A DNA stretch of 64,000 bases, taken from assembly GCF_020387415.1 (NCBI RefSeq), contig NZ_JAGWCB010000006.1, positions 310,001-374,000 on the forward strand. The letters are read 5' to 3'. Made by a program: the position numbers and the translations under genes. This DNA comes from Ideonella benzenivorans. GTDB lineage: Bacteria; Pseudomonadota; Gammaproteobacteria; Burkholderiales; Burkholderiaceae_C. This document shows positions 1-9,898 of the stretch, piece after piece. Below the pieces are notes generated by a model. That model did no database searches. It had not been told where the DNA came from and was given only the letters and a program-made list of their open reading frames with translations. Every line of letters begins with the position of its first letter. The stretch's first letter is position 1.

Positions 1-2349
1 TTCGCGCAGCACGGCGGTGTCGCCGGCCGAGCCGTCGGGCTTGAAGCCCTCCAGCGCGTTGAGCAGCTTCATGCAGCCCGACACCACGGTGTTGTACTGC
101 ATGCGCTCGTAGTCGGACGAGACCTGCTTGAGCACCAGGTGCACTTCGCGGCGCAGGACCTTGGCCGGGGCCGACAGGGCGGCGAAATCGCTGCCAGCGG
201 CCTTCAGCAGTTCGCTGTGCTTGGCCGCGAAGCCCCAGACCCGCTTGAGGAAGCGGTGCGCGCCTTCCACGGCGGCGTCGTTCCACTCCAGCGTCTGCTC
301 GGGCGGGCTGGCGAACATCACGAACAGGCGCGCGGTGTCGGCGCCGTAGGTGTTGATCAGGTCCTGCGGATCCACGCCGTTGTTCTTCGACTTGGACATC
401 GTGCCGATGCCCTGGTAGTCGATCGGCGTGCCGGCGGGCAGATCGCCCTTGGCGTCCTTCAGCTTGGCGCCGACGACCTTGCCACCGGCGTCCAGCACGT
501 TCTCCACCTCGTGCGGCCAGAAGTACTCGATGCCGCCCTTGTCGGTGCGGCGCGAGTAGATGTGGTTGAGCACCATGCCCTGGGTGAGCAGCTTGGTGAA
601 GGGCTCGCTGACCTCGACCAGCTTCAGGTCGCGCATCACCTTGGTCCAGAAGCGGGCGTACAGCAGGTGCAGGATCGCGTGCTCGATGCCGCCGATGTAC
701 TGGTCCATCGGCATCCAGTACTTGGCGCCCTCGGCCACCATCGCGTCCGGGTTGGTCGGGTCGCAATAGCGCATGAAGTACCAGGACGAATCGATGAAGG
801 TGTCCATCGTGTCTGTCTCGCGGCGGGCCGGCTTGCCGCAGCAGGGGCAGGGCACGTTCAGGAAGGACGCGCACTTGTTCAGCGGGTTGCCGCTGCCGTC
901 GGGGATCAGGTCCTCGGGCAGCACCACCGGCAGGTCCTGCTCGGGCACCGGCACGGCGCCGCAATCGTCGCAGTGGATGATGGGGATGGGCGTGCCCCAG
1001 TAGCGCTGGCGGCTGATGCCCCAGTCGCGCAGGCGCCAGGTGGTCTTCTTCTCGCCCAGGCCACGGGCAACCAAGAGTTCAGCCACCTTGCCGACCGCCG
1101 CCTTGTGGCCCAGGCCATCGAGTTCACCGGAGTTCACGCAGACGCACTTCTGCTTGTCGCCGTACCACTCCTGCCAGGCCTCGGTGGAGAAGGTCTCGCC
1201 GTCGACGGCGACGACCTGCCGGATGGCCAGGCCGTACTTCTGGGCGAAGGCGAAGTCGCGTTCGTCGTGCGCCGGCACGCCCATCACCGCGCCGTCGCCG
1301 TAGCTCATCAGCACATAGTTGCCGACCCAGACCTCGACCTGGGCGCCGGTCAGCGGGTGGGTGACGAACAGGCCGGTCGGGCGGCCTTCCTTTTCCTTCA
1401 GGGCCAGCTCGGCCTCGGTCGTGCCACCCTTCTTGCACTCTTCGATGAAGGCGGCCAGCTCGGCATTGCCGGCGGCGGCATGGGTGGCCAGCGGGTGCTC
1501 CGGCGCCACGGCGCAGAAGGTCACGCCCATGATGGTGTCGGCGCGCGTGGTGAAGACGTAGAGCTTGCCGTCCTGGATCAGCGTGCCCGAGGCGTCGCGG
1601 ATCTCGTGCGGGAAGGCGAAGCGCACGCCCTCGCTCTTGCCGATCCAGTTCTCCTGCATCAGGCGCACGCGCTCGGGCCAGCCCGACAGGTAGTTCGGGT
1701 CCTCGGGGTTGGCCACCGCGCTCAGCAGCTCGTCGGCGTACTTCACGATGTTCAGGTAGTAGCCGGGGATCTCGCGCTTCTCGACCGGCGCGCCCGAGCG
1801 CCAGCCCTTGCCGTCGATCACCTGCTCGTTGGCCAGCACGGTCTGGTCCACCGGGTCCCAGTTGACGACCTGGGTGCGGCGCTCGGCGATGCCCGCCTTG
1901 AGCATCTGCAGGAACAGCCACTGGTTCCACTTGTAGTAGCTGGGCTGGCAGGTGGCGACCTCGCGCGACCAGTCGATGGCCAGGCCCATGGCCTGCATCT
2001 GGCCCTTCATGTAGGCGATGTTCGAGTAGGTCCACTGCGCCGGCGGCGTCTTGCCCTTCATGGCGGCGTTCTCGGCCGGCAGGCCGAAGGCGTCCCACCC
2101 CATGGGCATCAGCACGTTGAAGCCCTTCATCCGCAGCTGACGGGTCAGCATGTCGTTGATGGTGTAGTTGCGCACATGGCCCATGTGCAGCTTGCCCGAG
2201 GGGTAGGGCAGCATGGAGCAGGCGTAGAACTTGGGCTTGAGCTGGCCCTGGCTGTCGCGCGCGCCCTCGGTGACGCGGTAGGCGTCCAGCGCGTTCCAGT
2301 GCGCTTGGGCAGCGGTTTCGACCTCGGCGGGGACGTATTTCTCGTTCAT
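1..2349 (-). CDS. leuS: Leucyl-tRNA synthetase (C-terminus beyond the left edge)
   Basis: Class I aminoacyl-tRNA synthetase that charges tRNA-Leu. The frame is open from the ATG at 2349 to base 1, giving 783 codons. Family members are about 870 residues, so roughly 90 C-terminal residues lie outside the window. The HIGH signature is visible as HMGH at residues 55-58, and the KMSKS loop as TMSKS followed by KNNG near 618. Between them lie the zinc-binding and CP1 editing regions (TTRADTIMG, then HDERDFAFA). It is the last visible gene of a minus-strand run bamE-dapB-exbB-exbD-leuS, 39 nt after exbD, so it is probably co-transcribed. Nothing looks broken. Confidence 0.97.
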   Translation of the reverse strand, partial: MNEKYVPAEVETAAQAHWNALDAYRVTEGARDSQGQLKPKFYACSMLPYPSGKLHMGHVRNYTINDMLTRQLRMKGFNVLMPMGWDAFGLPAENAAMKGKTPPAQWTYSNIAYMKGQMQAMGLAIDWSREVATCQPSYYKWNQWLFLQMLKAGIAERRTQVVNWDPVDQTVLANEQVIDGKGWRSGAPVEKREIPGYYLNIVKYADELLSAVANPEDPNYLSGWPERVRLMQENWIGKSEGVRFAFPHEIRDASGTLIQDGKLYVFTTRADTIMGVTFCAVAPEHPLATHAAAGNAELAAFIEECKKGGTTEAELALKEKEGRPTGLFVTHPLTGAQVEVWVGNYVLMSYGDGAVMGVPAHDERDFAFAQKYGLAIRQVVAVDGETFSTEAWQEWYGDKQKCVCVNSGELDGLGHKAAVGKVAELLVARGLGEKKTTWRLRDWGISRQRYWGTPIPIIHCDDCGAVPVPEQDLPVVLPEDLIPDGSGNPLNKCASFLNVPCPCCGKPARRETDTMDTFIDSSWYFMRYCDPTNPDAMVAEGAKYWMPMDQYIGGIEHAILHLLYARFWTKVMRDLKLVEVSEPFTKLLTQGMVLNHIYSRRTDKGGIEYFWPHEVENVLDAGGKVVGAKLKDAKGDLPAGTPIDYQGIGTMSKSKNNGVDPQDLINTYGADTARLFVMFASPPEQTLEWNDAAVEGAHRFLKRVWGFAAKHSELLKAAGSDFAALSAPAKVLRREVHLVLKQVSSDYERMQYNTVVSGCMKLLNALEGFKPDGSAGDTAVLRE

Positions 2350-2388
2350 CCCCGGATTGTAGGAGCGGCGCCCGCTCCCGGGCCGGGC

Positions 2389-2826
2389 TCAGGGGCCGGC
2401 TGGCGGATCTGTCGGGGTGCCGCTGGTGACGAAGCCGATGCGCGAGAGGCCGGCGTCCTGCAGCAGGCCGATCAGTTCGGCCACCCGACCGTAGGGCACG
2501 CTCTGGTCGGCGCGCAGCTGCACCTCGGTCTCCGGGCTGCGCTGGGCTGCGGCCTTGGCCTGTTCGGTCAGGTGCACGGCGTCGATCTTCTGGTCCTGCA
2601 GGTAGAGCTGCCCGCCAGGATCGACCGAGATGGCCAGCACGGTGGTGCTGTCGCTGGGGGCGGCACCCTGGGCCTTGGGCAGGTTCAGGCGCAGGCTGCT
2701 GGCCATCAGCGGCGCGGTGATGATGAAGATCACCAGCAGCACCAGCATCACGTCGATCAGCGGCGTCATGTTGATGTCGCTCATCGGCTTGGGGGCCGGC
2801 TGGCGGGTCAGGCGTCCGAAGGCCAT
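2389..2826 (-). CDS. exbD: ExbD/TolR-family biopolymer transport protein
   Basis: Small inner-membrane partner of an ExbB/TolQ proton channel (145 aa). One N-terminal transmembrane helix carries the conserved aspartate of the family in the stretch TPLIDVMLVLLVIF (about residues 21-34). A periplasmic domain of about 100 residues follows. It starts just after exbB, and the two must form one complex that uses the proton gradient to energise an outer-membrane or envelope process. Sequence alone does not separate an ExbD role (TonB) from TolR; there is no tonB, tolA or tolB nearby. In the Burkholderiales this pair commonly sits between dapB and leuS. Confidence 0.92.
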   Translation of the reverse strand: MAFGRLTRQPAPKPMSDINMTPLIDVMLVLLVIFIITAPLMASSLRLNLPKAQGAAPSDSTTVLAISVDPGGQLYLQDQKIDAVHLTEQAKAAAQRSPETEVQLRADQSVPYGRVAELIGLLQDAGLSRIGFVTSGTPTDPPAGP

Positions 2827-2844
2827 CGTCTGCCGCCGCGGGGC

Positions 2845-3492
2845 TCAGGCCTGGCGCTGGGCCAGCTGCAGCAGGTCCTGCGCGAAGCCTTCCAGTTCCG
2901 CTTCGCACTGGCCCAGCCACTTGCTGAACAGGTTGTAGGCCAGCACCGCGGGGATGGCCACAGCCAGGCCCGAGGCGGTCATGATCAGGCTCTCGCCCAC
3001 CGGGCCGGCCACCTTGTCGATGGACAGCGCGCCGGCGTCCGAGATGCCCAGCAGTGCGTGGTAGATGCCCCAGACGGTGCCGAACAGGCCGATGAAGGGC
3101 GAGGTGGCGCCGACCGAGGCCAGGAAGACCTGGCCGGTCTGCAGCCGGCCCAGCGTGGCCTGCAGGGCGTCGCGCAGGCGGCGCGTGAGCTGAGCCTCGG
3201 TGCTGGCGGCGGCTTCCAGCGTGCCGTGGGTCACGGGCTGGGCGGCGGCCACGGCCAGCGGCAGCAGCACCTGCTCGCGGTCGAGCTGGCGCAGGCGGTC
3301 CTGCCCGGCGCTCAGGTCGCTGGCCTGCCAGAAGGCGTGGCTGCTGGGGGCCAGGCCACGCAGCGCGCGCCGCAGCAGCCAGCCCTTCCACAGGATCACC
3401 ACCCAGGTGCCGATCGACATGGCCAGCAGCAGCAGGGCCACGCTGCGGCCCACGGCATCGCTCTGGGACCAGAAATCCTGCAGCCCGTTCAT
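2845..3492 (-). CDS. exbB: ExbB/TolQ/MotA proton channel family protein
   Basis: Inner-membrane proton channel subunit, 215 aa, with three predicted transmembrane helices: about residues 17-36, then two in the C-terminal half. The family hallmark GLFGTVWGIYHAL is present, as is the last helix ESLIMTASGLAVAIPAVLAYN. It begins 5 nt after the dapB stop and is followed by exbD after 18 nt, so the three genes are translated from one message. The partner is the ExbD-like protein downstream. A TolQ assignment is possible, but the neighbourhood is not the tol-pal cluster. Confidence 0.92.
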   Translation of the reverse strand: MNGLQDFWSQSDAVGRSVALLLLAMSIGTWVVILWKGWLLRRALRGLAPSSHAFWQASDLSAGQDRLRQLDREQVLLPLAVAAAQPVTHGTLEAAASTEAQLTRRLRDALQATLGRLQTGQVFLASVGATSPFIGLFGTVWGIYHALLGISDAGALSIDKVAGPVGESLIMTASGLAVAIPAVLAYNLFSKWLGQCEAELEGFAQDLLQLAQRQA

Positions 3493-3497
3493 GGTGG

Positions 3498-4849
<1,352 letters not shown>

Positions 4850-4929
4850 ACGGCGGGCCGCTCTGCGCGGCGGGGCAGCGGCACGGGGCCGGAAACACCC
4901 CCATCGTTCGTGGAAACGGTGGGGCTGGC

Positions 4930-4935
4930 TATGAT
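4930..4935 (+). promoter_or_regulatory. Candidate -10 element for fur
   Basis: TATGAT lies 50 nt upstream of the fur ATG in the 136-nt gap between divergent bamE and fur. A weak -35 (TTCGTG) sits 17 nt upstream at 4907-4912. This is a by-eye call only. No good 19-bp Fur box was seen. Confidence 0.35.
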
Positions 4936-4985
4936 GCGCCGATTCTAGCGGTCCCGCCGGCGCTGTTCCCGGGCCAGGAGACACC

Positions 4986-5465
4986 ATGACCAGCCATGTA
5001 GACGAATTGAAGAACAGTGGCCTGAAGGCCACGCTGCCGCGCATCCGCATCCTCGAGATCTTCCAGAAGGCGCAGCAGCGCCACATGACGGCCGAAGACG
5101 TGTTCAAGGCCCTGCTGGCCGAGGGGTCCGACATCGGTCTGGCCACGGTCTACCGGGTGCTGATGCAGTTCGAGCAGGCGGGCATCCTGGAGCGCAGTCA
5201 TTTCGAGTCCGGCAAGGCGGTGTTCGAGCTCAACGAGGGGCAGCACCACGACCATCTGGTGTGCCTGACCTGCGGTCGGGTCGAGGAGTTCTACGACGCT
5301 GCGATCGAGGCCCGCCAGCGCGCGATCGCCGAAGAACACGGCTTCGCGCTGCAGGACCATGCGCTGGCGCTTTATGCCACCTGCGTCAAGCCGCAGTGCG
5401 AACACCGTGCCACGGTGGTCAAGACTCCGCCGACGAGTTCATGGCCGCCTGGTGACGGGCAATGA
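4986..5465 (+). CDS. fur: Ferric uptake regulator
   Basis: Iron-responsive DNA-binding repressor, 159 aa. It has an N-terminal winged helix ([14 protein letters not shown], then the recognition helix region [12 protein letters not shown]). The dimerisation domain carries the metal ligands HHDH and the zinc-binding CLTC pair. The sequence GGAGACACC just upstream supplies the ribosome-binding site. The C-terminal end runs 47 nt into the convergent hprK gene, so the last 15 or so residues (rich in Pro, Ser and Thr) are antisense to hprK. In this position it is the housekeeping Fur, divergent from bamE. Confidence 0.97.
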   Translation: MTSHVDELKNSGLKATLPRIRILEIFQKAQQRHMTAEDVFKALLAEGSDIGLATVYRVLMQFEQAGILERSHFESGKAVFELNEGQHHDHLVCLTCGRVEEFYDAAIEARQRAIAEEHGFALQDHALALYATCVKPQCEHRATVVKTPPTSSWPPGDGQ

Positions 5466-6378
5466 ATTCCTTGTAGGTGTCGATGCCGCGCAGCTGCAGG
5501 ATGGCGTTGCGCACGGCCGCCTCCACCAGCACGGCCAGGTTGCGGCCGGCATCCACCGCGATCACCGCCTTCTGCACCGGCACGCCCAGGATGGTTTCGT
5601 GCAGCGGCTCGTAGGGCAGGCGCTCGAAGTCGCGCTCCAGCGTCTCCTTGCGCACCAGGTGGACGATCAGCTTGAGCCGCATCTTGCGGCGCACGGCGGT
5701 CTCGCCAAAGATGGCCTTGATGTCCAGCAGGCCGATGCCACGCACCTCCAGCAGGTTCATCAGCAGCTCGGGGCAGCGGCCTTCCAGCGTGTTCTGTGCG
5801 ATGCGGTAGAGGTCCACCGCGTCGTCGGCCACCAGGCCGTGGCCGCGTGAGATCAGCTCCAGCCCCAGTTCGCTCTTGCCCAGGCCGGATTCACCGGTCA
5901 GCAGCACGCCCAGGCCCAGGATGTCCATGAACACGCCGTGGCGGGTGGTGCGCTCGGCCAGGTGCTGGGTGAGCGAGCTGCGCACCACGTCGATCACGTA
6001 GCCGGCCGGCTGGTCGGTGACGAACAGCGGGATCTCGGCCCGGTCGCACAAGGCCACCAGCCGGTCGGGCGGGTGCTGGCCGTCGGCGACGATGATGACC
6101 GGCGGTTCCAGCGTGACGATGCGCTGGATGCGGCGCTCGATCACGTCGGCCGCCATGTTCGCGGTGAGGTAGGCGACCTCGCGCTTGCCCACCAGCTGCA
6201 CCCGGTAGGGGTGGATGTAGTTCAGGTAGCCGACCAGGTCGGCAGCCGACTGCGCCTCGCGCATGGCCGCTTCATCGAAGCGGCGTTCCGGATGGGCATG
6301 GCCGGCAATCCACTCCCAGCGCAGCGTGGGCTGGTGTTCCTCGAACAGCGCCTCGGCGCTGATGGAGAGGGCCTTCAT
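5419..6378 (-). CDS. hprK: HPr kinase/phosphorylase
   Basis: Bifunctional serine kinase/phosphorylase of the phosphotransferase system, 319 aa. The Walker A loop is GESGLGKSE (about 162-170), preceded by the conserved HGVFMDILG stretch with His147. The HprK signature near [16 protein letters not shown] follows. It is encoded 19 nt after ptsN (EIIA-Ntr) in an hpf-ptsN-hprK run. In proteobacteria such HprK proteins act with the regulatory PTS rather than with sugar uptake; the HPr (ptsH) gene is not in this window. It converges on fur with a 47-nt overlap. Confidence 0.96.
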   Translation of the reverse strand: MKALSISAEALFEEHQPTLRWEWIAGHAHPERRFDEAAMREAQSAADLVGYLNYIHPYRVQLVGKREVAYLTANMAADVIERRIQRIVTLEPPVIIVADGQHPPDRLVALCDRAEIPLFVTDQPAGYVIDVVRSSLTQHLAERTTRHGVFMDILGLGVLLTGESGLGKSELGLELISRGHGLVADDAVDLYRIAQNTLEGRCPELLMNLLEVRGIGLLDIKAIFGETAVRRKMRLKLIVHLVRKETLERDFERLPYEPLHETILGVPVQKAVIAVDAGRNLAVLVEAAVRNAILQLRGIDTYKEFIARHQAAMNSSAES

Positions 6379-6397
6379 GGGCCGCGCCGGGTCGGGC

Positions 6398-6868
6398 TCA
6401 AGCGACCGACTTCAGCGGTTCCCAGCGCTGGATCAGCTCGTGCACGGTGGCAGCGTCCGGCGCGGTCTTGAGCTTCTCGCGCATCTCGCGGTCGGACAGC
6501 AGCTCGGCGATTTCCGAGAGGATCTCCAGGTGGCGCTGCGTCGCGGCTTCCGGCACCAGCAGGAAGATCAGCAGGCTGACGGGTTCCTCGTCCGGGGCGT
6601 CGAAGGGGATGGGCTGCTCGACGCGGATCACCGCGGCCAGCGGGTTCTTCAGGCCCTTGACGCGGCCATGCGGCACGGCCACGCCGTGGCCCAGGCCGGT
6701 GGAGCCCAGGCGTTCACGGGCGAACAGGTTGTCCGTCACGGTGGCGCGGGCAATGGCGTGCTGGTTCTCGAACAGCAGGCCGGCGTGTTCGAACGCGCGC
6801 TTTTTGCTGGTGGCTTCCACACCCACCAACACGTTGGCGGCAGGCAGGATGGCGGCAAGGCGGTTCAT
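6398..6868 (-). CDS. ptsN: Nitrogen-regulatory PTS protein EIIA-Ntr
   Basis: EIIA-type phosphocarrier, 156 aa, of the regulatory phosphotransferase system. In relatives it controls potassium uptake, stringent-response enzymes and other targets by phosphorylation state. The phosphorylated histidine is His67 in [12 protein letters not shown]. The start at 6868 is chosen because [13 protein letters not shown] matches the family N-terminus; the open frame extends further upstream without homology. About 240 nt separate it from hpf, and a terminator-like hairpin lies in that gap (7064-7081). So ptsN-hprK may have its own promoter. Confidence 0.94.
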   Translation of the reverse strand: MNRLAAILPAANVLVGVEATSKKRAFEHAGLLFENQHAIARATVTDNLFARERLGSTGLGHGVAVPHGRVKGLKNPLAAVIRVEQPIPFDAPDEEPVSLLIFLLVPEAATQRHLEILSEIAELLSDREMREKLKTAPDAATVHELIQRWEPLKSVA

Positions 6869-7052
6869 GGGCAAATCTCCGGCAACTGAATGAGACTCGG
6901 GCGGTCGGGCCGACCCCTGCGTGCCCGGATCCTGGAACTGATCTGCACGCGTAAGGGAGCGGATTATAGAAATCGGCGGCCGGTGCGGTGACTTGAGAAC
7001 GCGCGAGAACCCCGAACGGTTGGCCTGGGTGCTGCATTGCAGCAACAGAAGC

Positions 7053-7081
7053 CCCAAAACAAAGCGGCCCCTGAGGGCCGC
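7053..7081 (-). terminator. Rho-independent terminator of hpf
   Basis: A perfect 7-bp GC stem (GCGGCCC/GGGCCGC, 7064-7081) with a 4-nt loop is followed on the minus strand by TTTGTTTT. It sits 25 nt after the hpf stop. Some read-through into ptsN-hprK is likely given the usual operon order. Confidence 0.75.
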
Positions 7082-7105
7082 CGGGTCAGGGATCTTTCGT
7101 TTGCG

Positions 7106-7447
7106 TCACGTCAGGCTGGCGGCCTGACGGCGGACCGGTTCGTGATGGTATTCACGGATGCGTTCCTTGTGACGGCAGACTTGCCGGTCCAGCTTGTCGA
7201 CCAACTGGTCGATCGCGGCATACAGGTCCTCGTGGGACTGTTCCACGAAAATATCCCTGCCCTTGATGTGGAGCGTGATCTCAGCCTTCTGGCGTCGCGC
7301 CTTTTCCTTCAGGTTCTCCACCATCAGCAGCACGTTGACGTCGACGACTTGGTCGAAATGGCGCGTGATGCGATCCAGCTTGGTGCGCACGTATTCGCGC
7401 AGGGCCGGGGTGACCTCCAGGTGATGTCCGCTGATCGTCAGGTTCAT
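7106..7447 (-). CDS. hpf: Ribosome hibernation promoting factor (HPF/RaiA family)
   Basis: Short HPF-type protein (113 aa) that binds the 30S subunit and stabilises inactive ribosomes. It begins [20 protein letters not shown] and keeps the beta-alpha-beta-beta-beta-alpha fold, with basic residues along the last helix ([16 protein letters not shown]). A strong Shine-Dalgarno (AAGGAG) precedes the ATG. In many betaproteobacteria rpoN lies directly upstream of hpf; here the upstream neighbour is a 444-nt gap and divergent corA, so hpf must carry its own promoter. Confidence 0.94.
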   Translation of the reverse strand: MNLTISGHHLEVTPALREYVRTKLDRITRHFDQVVDVNVLLMVENLKEKARRQKAEITLHIKGRDIFVEQSHEDLYAAIDQLVDKLDRQVCRHKERIREYHHEPVRRQAASLT

Positions 7448-7891
7448 CGAGGACTCCTTTCTCAGGACAGGTGACAGAAGCAGGACGTTTCGCCCTGCGT
7501 GGCCGATGACGCCTCGATGACGCCATCGGTTGGAATCAGTGTGCCCATCGGGCCATGCTTTGACAAGAATGGTCAGGCAGGGAAACCCCGGTTAGACTTT
7601 CCGTTTGGCGTGCACAACCGCACAGCTGAACGAGAGGTCTGGCACGGGTCCACTGTCCACCCACAGACCTGTTTCCGCGTTGCCGGTTCCGTGCCTTGCG
7701 TTTCTTGAAAGAAGAGCATCTTTTGGACACACCTCACCCTCGGTGACCGTCCGCTCCAGCAGCCCACTGGCGCTTGCCGCGCCCGGAGTGCAGGCCGGGG
7801 CGAGACGGTCTGACCCCCGCCCCCTCGCCTGCCTGTTCACATGCGCATGCCCCTCCCGTCGTGAGGGGCGTGTCGATGCTGGAAGTACCCG
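7448..7891. other. 444-nt gap between divergent hpf and corA with potential RNA hairpins
   Basis: No convincing gene. It must hold the hpf and corA promoters; no clear -35/-10 pair was found. Several inverted repeats are visible. AGGTCTG (7635-7641) can pair with CAGACCT (7664-7670), while the adjacent GGCACGG (7641-7647) can pair with CCGTGCC (7689-7695), so the two hairpins compete. GCCCCTC (7849-7855) pairs with GAGGGGC (7863-7869) directly before the corA start. A leader with alternative folds is possible but unproven. Confidence 0.4.
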
Positions 7892-8866
7892 ATGCTCAAT
7901 GTCTTCACCCTCGACAAGGGCCGCCTGAGTGGCCGCCTGCTGCAAGAGGAAATCGATTCCGCGGCCGGCCTGGCCCAGGTGCAGCCGATCTGGGTCGACC
8001 TGGAAGATCCGACCGCCGAGGAGATCGGCTGGATCGCCGGCCGTTTCGGCCTGCACATCCCCGGCAACATCGTCGACGATGACCTGGAGGAGTCGGCCCG
8101 CTTCTACGAGGAAGACAACGGCGAGCTGCACATCCGCTCGGACTTCCTGATCGACGACGATGTCACCCCGCGCAACGTGCGGGTGGCCTTCATCCTCTAC
8201 AACAACGTGCTGTTCTCGGTGCACTCCGAGGACCTGCCGGTGTTTCGCCTGCTGCGCCTGCGCGCGCGCCGCATCCCGGCCCTGATCGAGGACGCCAAGG
8301 ACGTGCTGCTCAAGCTCTACGACGCCGACGCGGAATACTCCGCCGACGCGCTGGAGGGCATCTACGACGCGCTGGAGCAGGTCTCGGCGCGGGTGCTCAA
8401 GCACGAGGTGGATGACGCCGCTGCCGGCGAGGCGCTGACCGCCATCGCCAAGGAGGAGGACTTGAACGGCCGCATCCGCCGCAACGTGATGGACACCCGC
8501 CGGGCGGTCAGCTTCATGATGCGCAGCCGCATGCTGCATGCCGAGCAGTTCGAGGAGGCGCGCCAGATCCTGCGCGACATCGACTCGCTGGACAGCCACA
8601 CGGCCTTCCTGTTCGACAAGATCAACTTCCTGATGGACGCCACGGTCGGCTTCATCAACATTAACCAGAACAAGATCATCAAGATCTTCTCGGTGGCCTC
8701 GGTGGCCCTGCTGCCGCCCACGCTGATCGCCAGCATCTACGGCATGAACTTCCAGCACATGCCCGAGCTCAGCCAGACCTGGGGCTATCCCTTCGCCTTG
8801 GCGCTGATGGTGGCGTCGGTGGCGGCGCCGCTGATCTATTTCCGGCGCAAGGGCTGGATGCGGTGA
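7892..8866 (+). CDS. corA: CorA-family magnesium/divalent cation transporter
   Basis: Pentameric inner-membrane channel for Mg2+ (and often Co2+), 324 aa. A large cytoplasmic N-terminal domain is followed by two C-terminal transmembrane helices. The invariant GMN motif appears as SIYGMNFQHMPE at the end of the first helix, followed by the loop and second helix (FALALMVASVAAPLIYF), and it ends in the usual basic tail (RRKGWMR). The ATG at 7892 fits the family N-terminus MLNVFTLD. The stop overlaps the start of the HAD gene (GTGA), so the two are translationally coupled. Confidence 0.96.
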   Translation: MLNVFTLDKGRLSGRLLQEEIDSAAGLAQVQPIWVDLEDPTAEEIGWIAGRFGLHIPGNIVDDDLEESARFYEEDNGELHIRSDFLIDDDVTPRNVRVAFILYNNVLFSVHSEDLPVFRLLRLRARRIPALIEDAKDVLLKLYDADAEYSADALEGIYDALEQVSARVLKHEVDDAAAGEALTAIAKEEDLNGRIRRNVMDTRRAVSFMMRSRMLHAEQFEEARQILRDIDSLDSHTAFLFDKINFLMDATVGFININQNKIIKIFSVASVALLPPTLIASIYGMNFQHMPELSQTWGYPFALALMVASVAAPLIYFRRKGWMR

Positions 8867-9573
8867 GTCTGACCCGTCGCCCGCGGGCGCTCACGCTGGA
8901 CTTGGACGACACGCTCTGGCCGGTCTGGCCGGCCATCGAGCGGGCCGAGGCGGTCCTGCATGCGTGGCTGAGGGACCATGCCCCGGCCACCGCCGCGGCC
9001 TTCGACACGCCGGCCTTGCGCGCGGTGCGCGAACAGGTCGGGCGCGAGCACCCGGAGCGGGCGCACGACCTCAGCTGGCTGCGCCAGACCAGCATCGCCC
9101 GGGCCCTGGCCCAGTGTGGGGACGACCCCGTGCTGGCGGAGCCCGCGTTCGCCCTCTTCATGGACCACCGGCAGCGGGTCGAGCTCTACCCGGACGTGCC
9201 GGCGGCCCTGGCCCGGCTCTCGGCCGCCTTTCCGGTGCTGGCGCTGACCAATGGCAATGCGGATGTGGCGCGCATCGGTCTGGGGGCCCATTTCGTGGGC
9301 ACCCTGGGCGCGCGGACCTTCGGCCTGGGCAAGCCCCATCCGGCCTTCTTCCAGGCCGCCTGCGCGCAGCTGGGCTGTGCGCCGCACGAGGTGCTGCACA
9401 TCGGGGACGACTGGGCGCTGGACATTGAGGGGGCGCATGCCGCCGGCCTGCCCAGCGTCTGGGTCCGTCGCCGGCCCGAGCTGACCGTGCCGGCCCCGAC
9501 GGCGGCGCAACCCTGGCGCATCGTGGCGGATCTGCAGGCCCTGGCCGACGCACTGGACGCGCTGCCGGACTGA
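8863..9573 (+). CDS. HAD-superfamily hydrolase
   Basis: Haloacid-dehalogenase-like phosphatase, 236 aa. Motif I is DLDDTLW (Asp13 as nucleophile, Asp15 as acid/base), motif II is LALTNGN, motif III is the lysine in GLGKPHPAFF, and motif IV is HIGDDWALDIEGA. An alpha-helical cap of about 80 residues sits between motifs I and II, as in type IA HAD enzymes. The GTG start overlaps the corA stop. The substrate cannot be deduced; nucleotide or sugar phosphates are typical for this group. Confidence 0.9.
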   Translation: MSLTRRPRALTLDLDDTLWPVWPAIERAEAVLHAWLRDHAPATAAAFDTPALRAVREQVGREHPERAHDLSWLRQTSIARALAQCGDDPVLAEPAFALFMDHRQRVELYPDVPAALARLSAAFPVLALTNGNADVARIGLGAHFVGTLGARTFGLGKPHPAFFQAACAQLGCAPHEVLHIGDDWALDIEGAHAAGLPSVWVRRRPELTVPAPTAAQPWRIVADLQALADALDALPD

Positions 9574-9619
9574 GCCCGGCGGCAGGAAGCGAAGGGGGAG
9601 GCGCGGGCGGAAAAGAAGA

Positions 9620-9763
9620 AGCCGCGCAGCGACCGGGAGTGCAACAGGGAGGGAGGAGGAGAGGCACTCCCGGCATCGACCGGAAAACTCCGGCGGCTGC
9701 GCGGCTCAAAGAAGACGGCCCCGGGCACCACTGCGCCGAGACCGGGGTGGGCGCCGAAGCGCC
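9620..9763. ncRNA. Candidate structured RNA or extragenic palindromic element
   Basis: Outer stem AGCCGCGCAGC/GCTGCGCGGCT closes over two inner hairpins (CCGGGAGTGC/GCACTCCCGG and CCGG/CCGG). Two further hairpins follow. On the minus strand the outer stem is followed by TCTTCTTTTC, which could terminate minus-strand transcripts. On the plus strand it could be the 5' leader of the diiron gene at 9899. No known riboswitch core was recognised. Confidence 0.4.
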
Positions 9764-9786
9764 ACAACCCAACCCACGCTCTGTCA

Positions 9787-9798
9787 GAACCGCGGTTC
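9787..9798. promoter_or_regulatory. Perfect palindrome GAACCGCGGTTC (candidate operator)
   Basis: Twelve-base perfect dyad 101 nt before the start of the ferritin-like diiron gene and after the multi-hairpin element. It is the right size for a TetR- or GntR-type operator half-site pair, but no regulator gene adjoins it. Confidence 0.3.
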
Positions 9799-9898
9799 AA
9801 GGGAAAGTTCCACGGCTTTTGATTTCCGTCTGTAAAGAGGGCATGAGACACTGCGCGGTCTTTTTCTGATCTGCATCAACGCCAAGGAGCCGAGCCCG

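Larger units (their letters stand above)
9574..9898. other. 325-nt gene-free stretch with a multi-hairpin element
   Basis: No credible gene on either strand. Bases 9620-9763 contain a dense set of perfect inverted repeats: an 11-bp outer stem (9620-9630 with 9696-9706), a nested 10-bp stem (9633-9642 with 9664-9673), a 4-bp hairpin (9680-9683 with 9690-9693), a 6-bp stem (9719-9724 with 9742-9747) and a 5-bp stem with a CGAA tetraloop (9750-9754 with 9759-9763). A 12-bp perfect palindrome lies at 9787-9798. It is either a structured RNA, a strong bidirectional terminator or a dispersed extragenic repeat. Confidence 0.55.

Noticed and set aside
4850-4985. Fur box for autoregulation of fur
   Set aside because: No AT-rich 19-bp dyad resembling GATAATGATAATCATTATC was visible in this GC-rich gap.
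7560-7565. Consensus -35 TTGACA in the hpf-corA gap
   Set aside because: No acceptable -10 lies 16-18 nt downstream on the plus strand.
7641-7656. Sigma-54 promoter (TGGCAC) before hpf or corA
   Set aside because: The -12 GC element at the right distance is absent (CACTG instead of TTGC).
9620-9763. Cobalamin riboswitch
   Set aside because: Some GC-rich hairpins and a CACTG are present, but the conserved B12-box and core sequences are missing and no cobalamin gene follows.
9186-9851. Minus-strand frames with Ser/Pro/Arg-rich products over the gap before the diiron gene
   Set aside because: They run through the inverted repeats and antisense to the HAD gene, lack a ribosome-binding site and have no domain. 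They were treated as spurious translations of the structured element.
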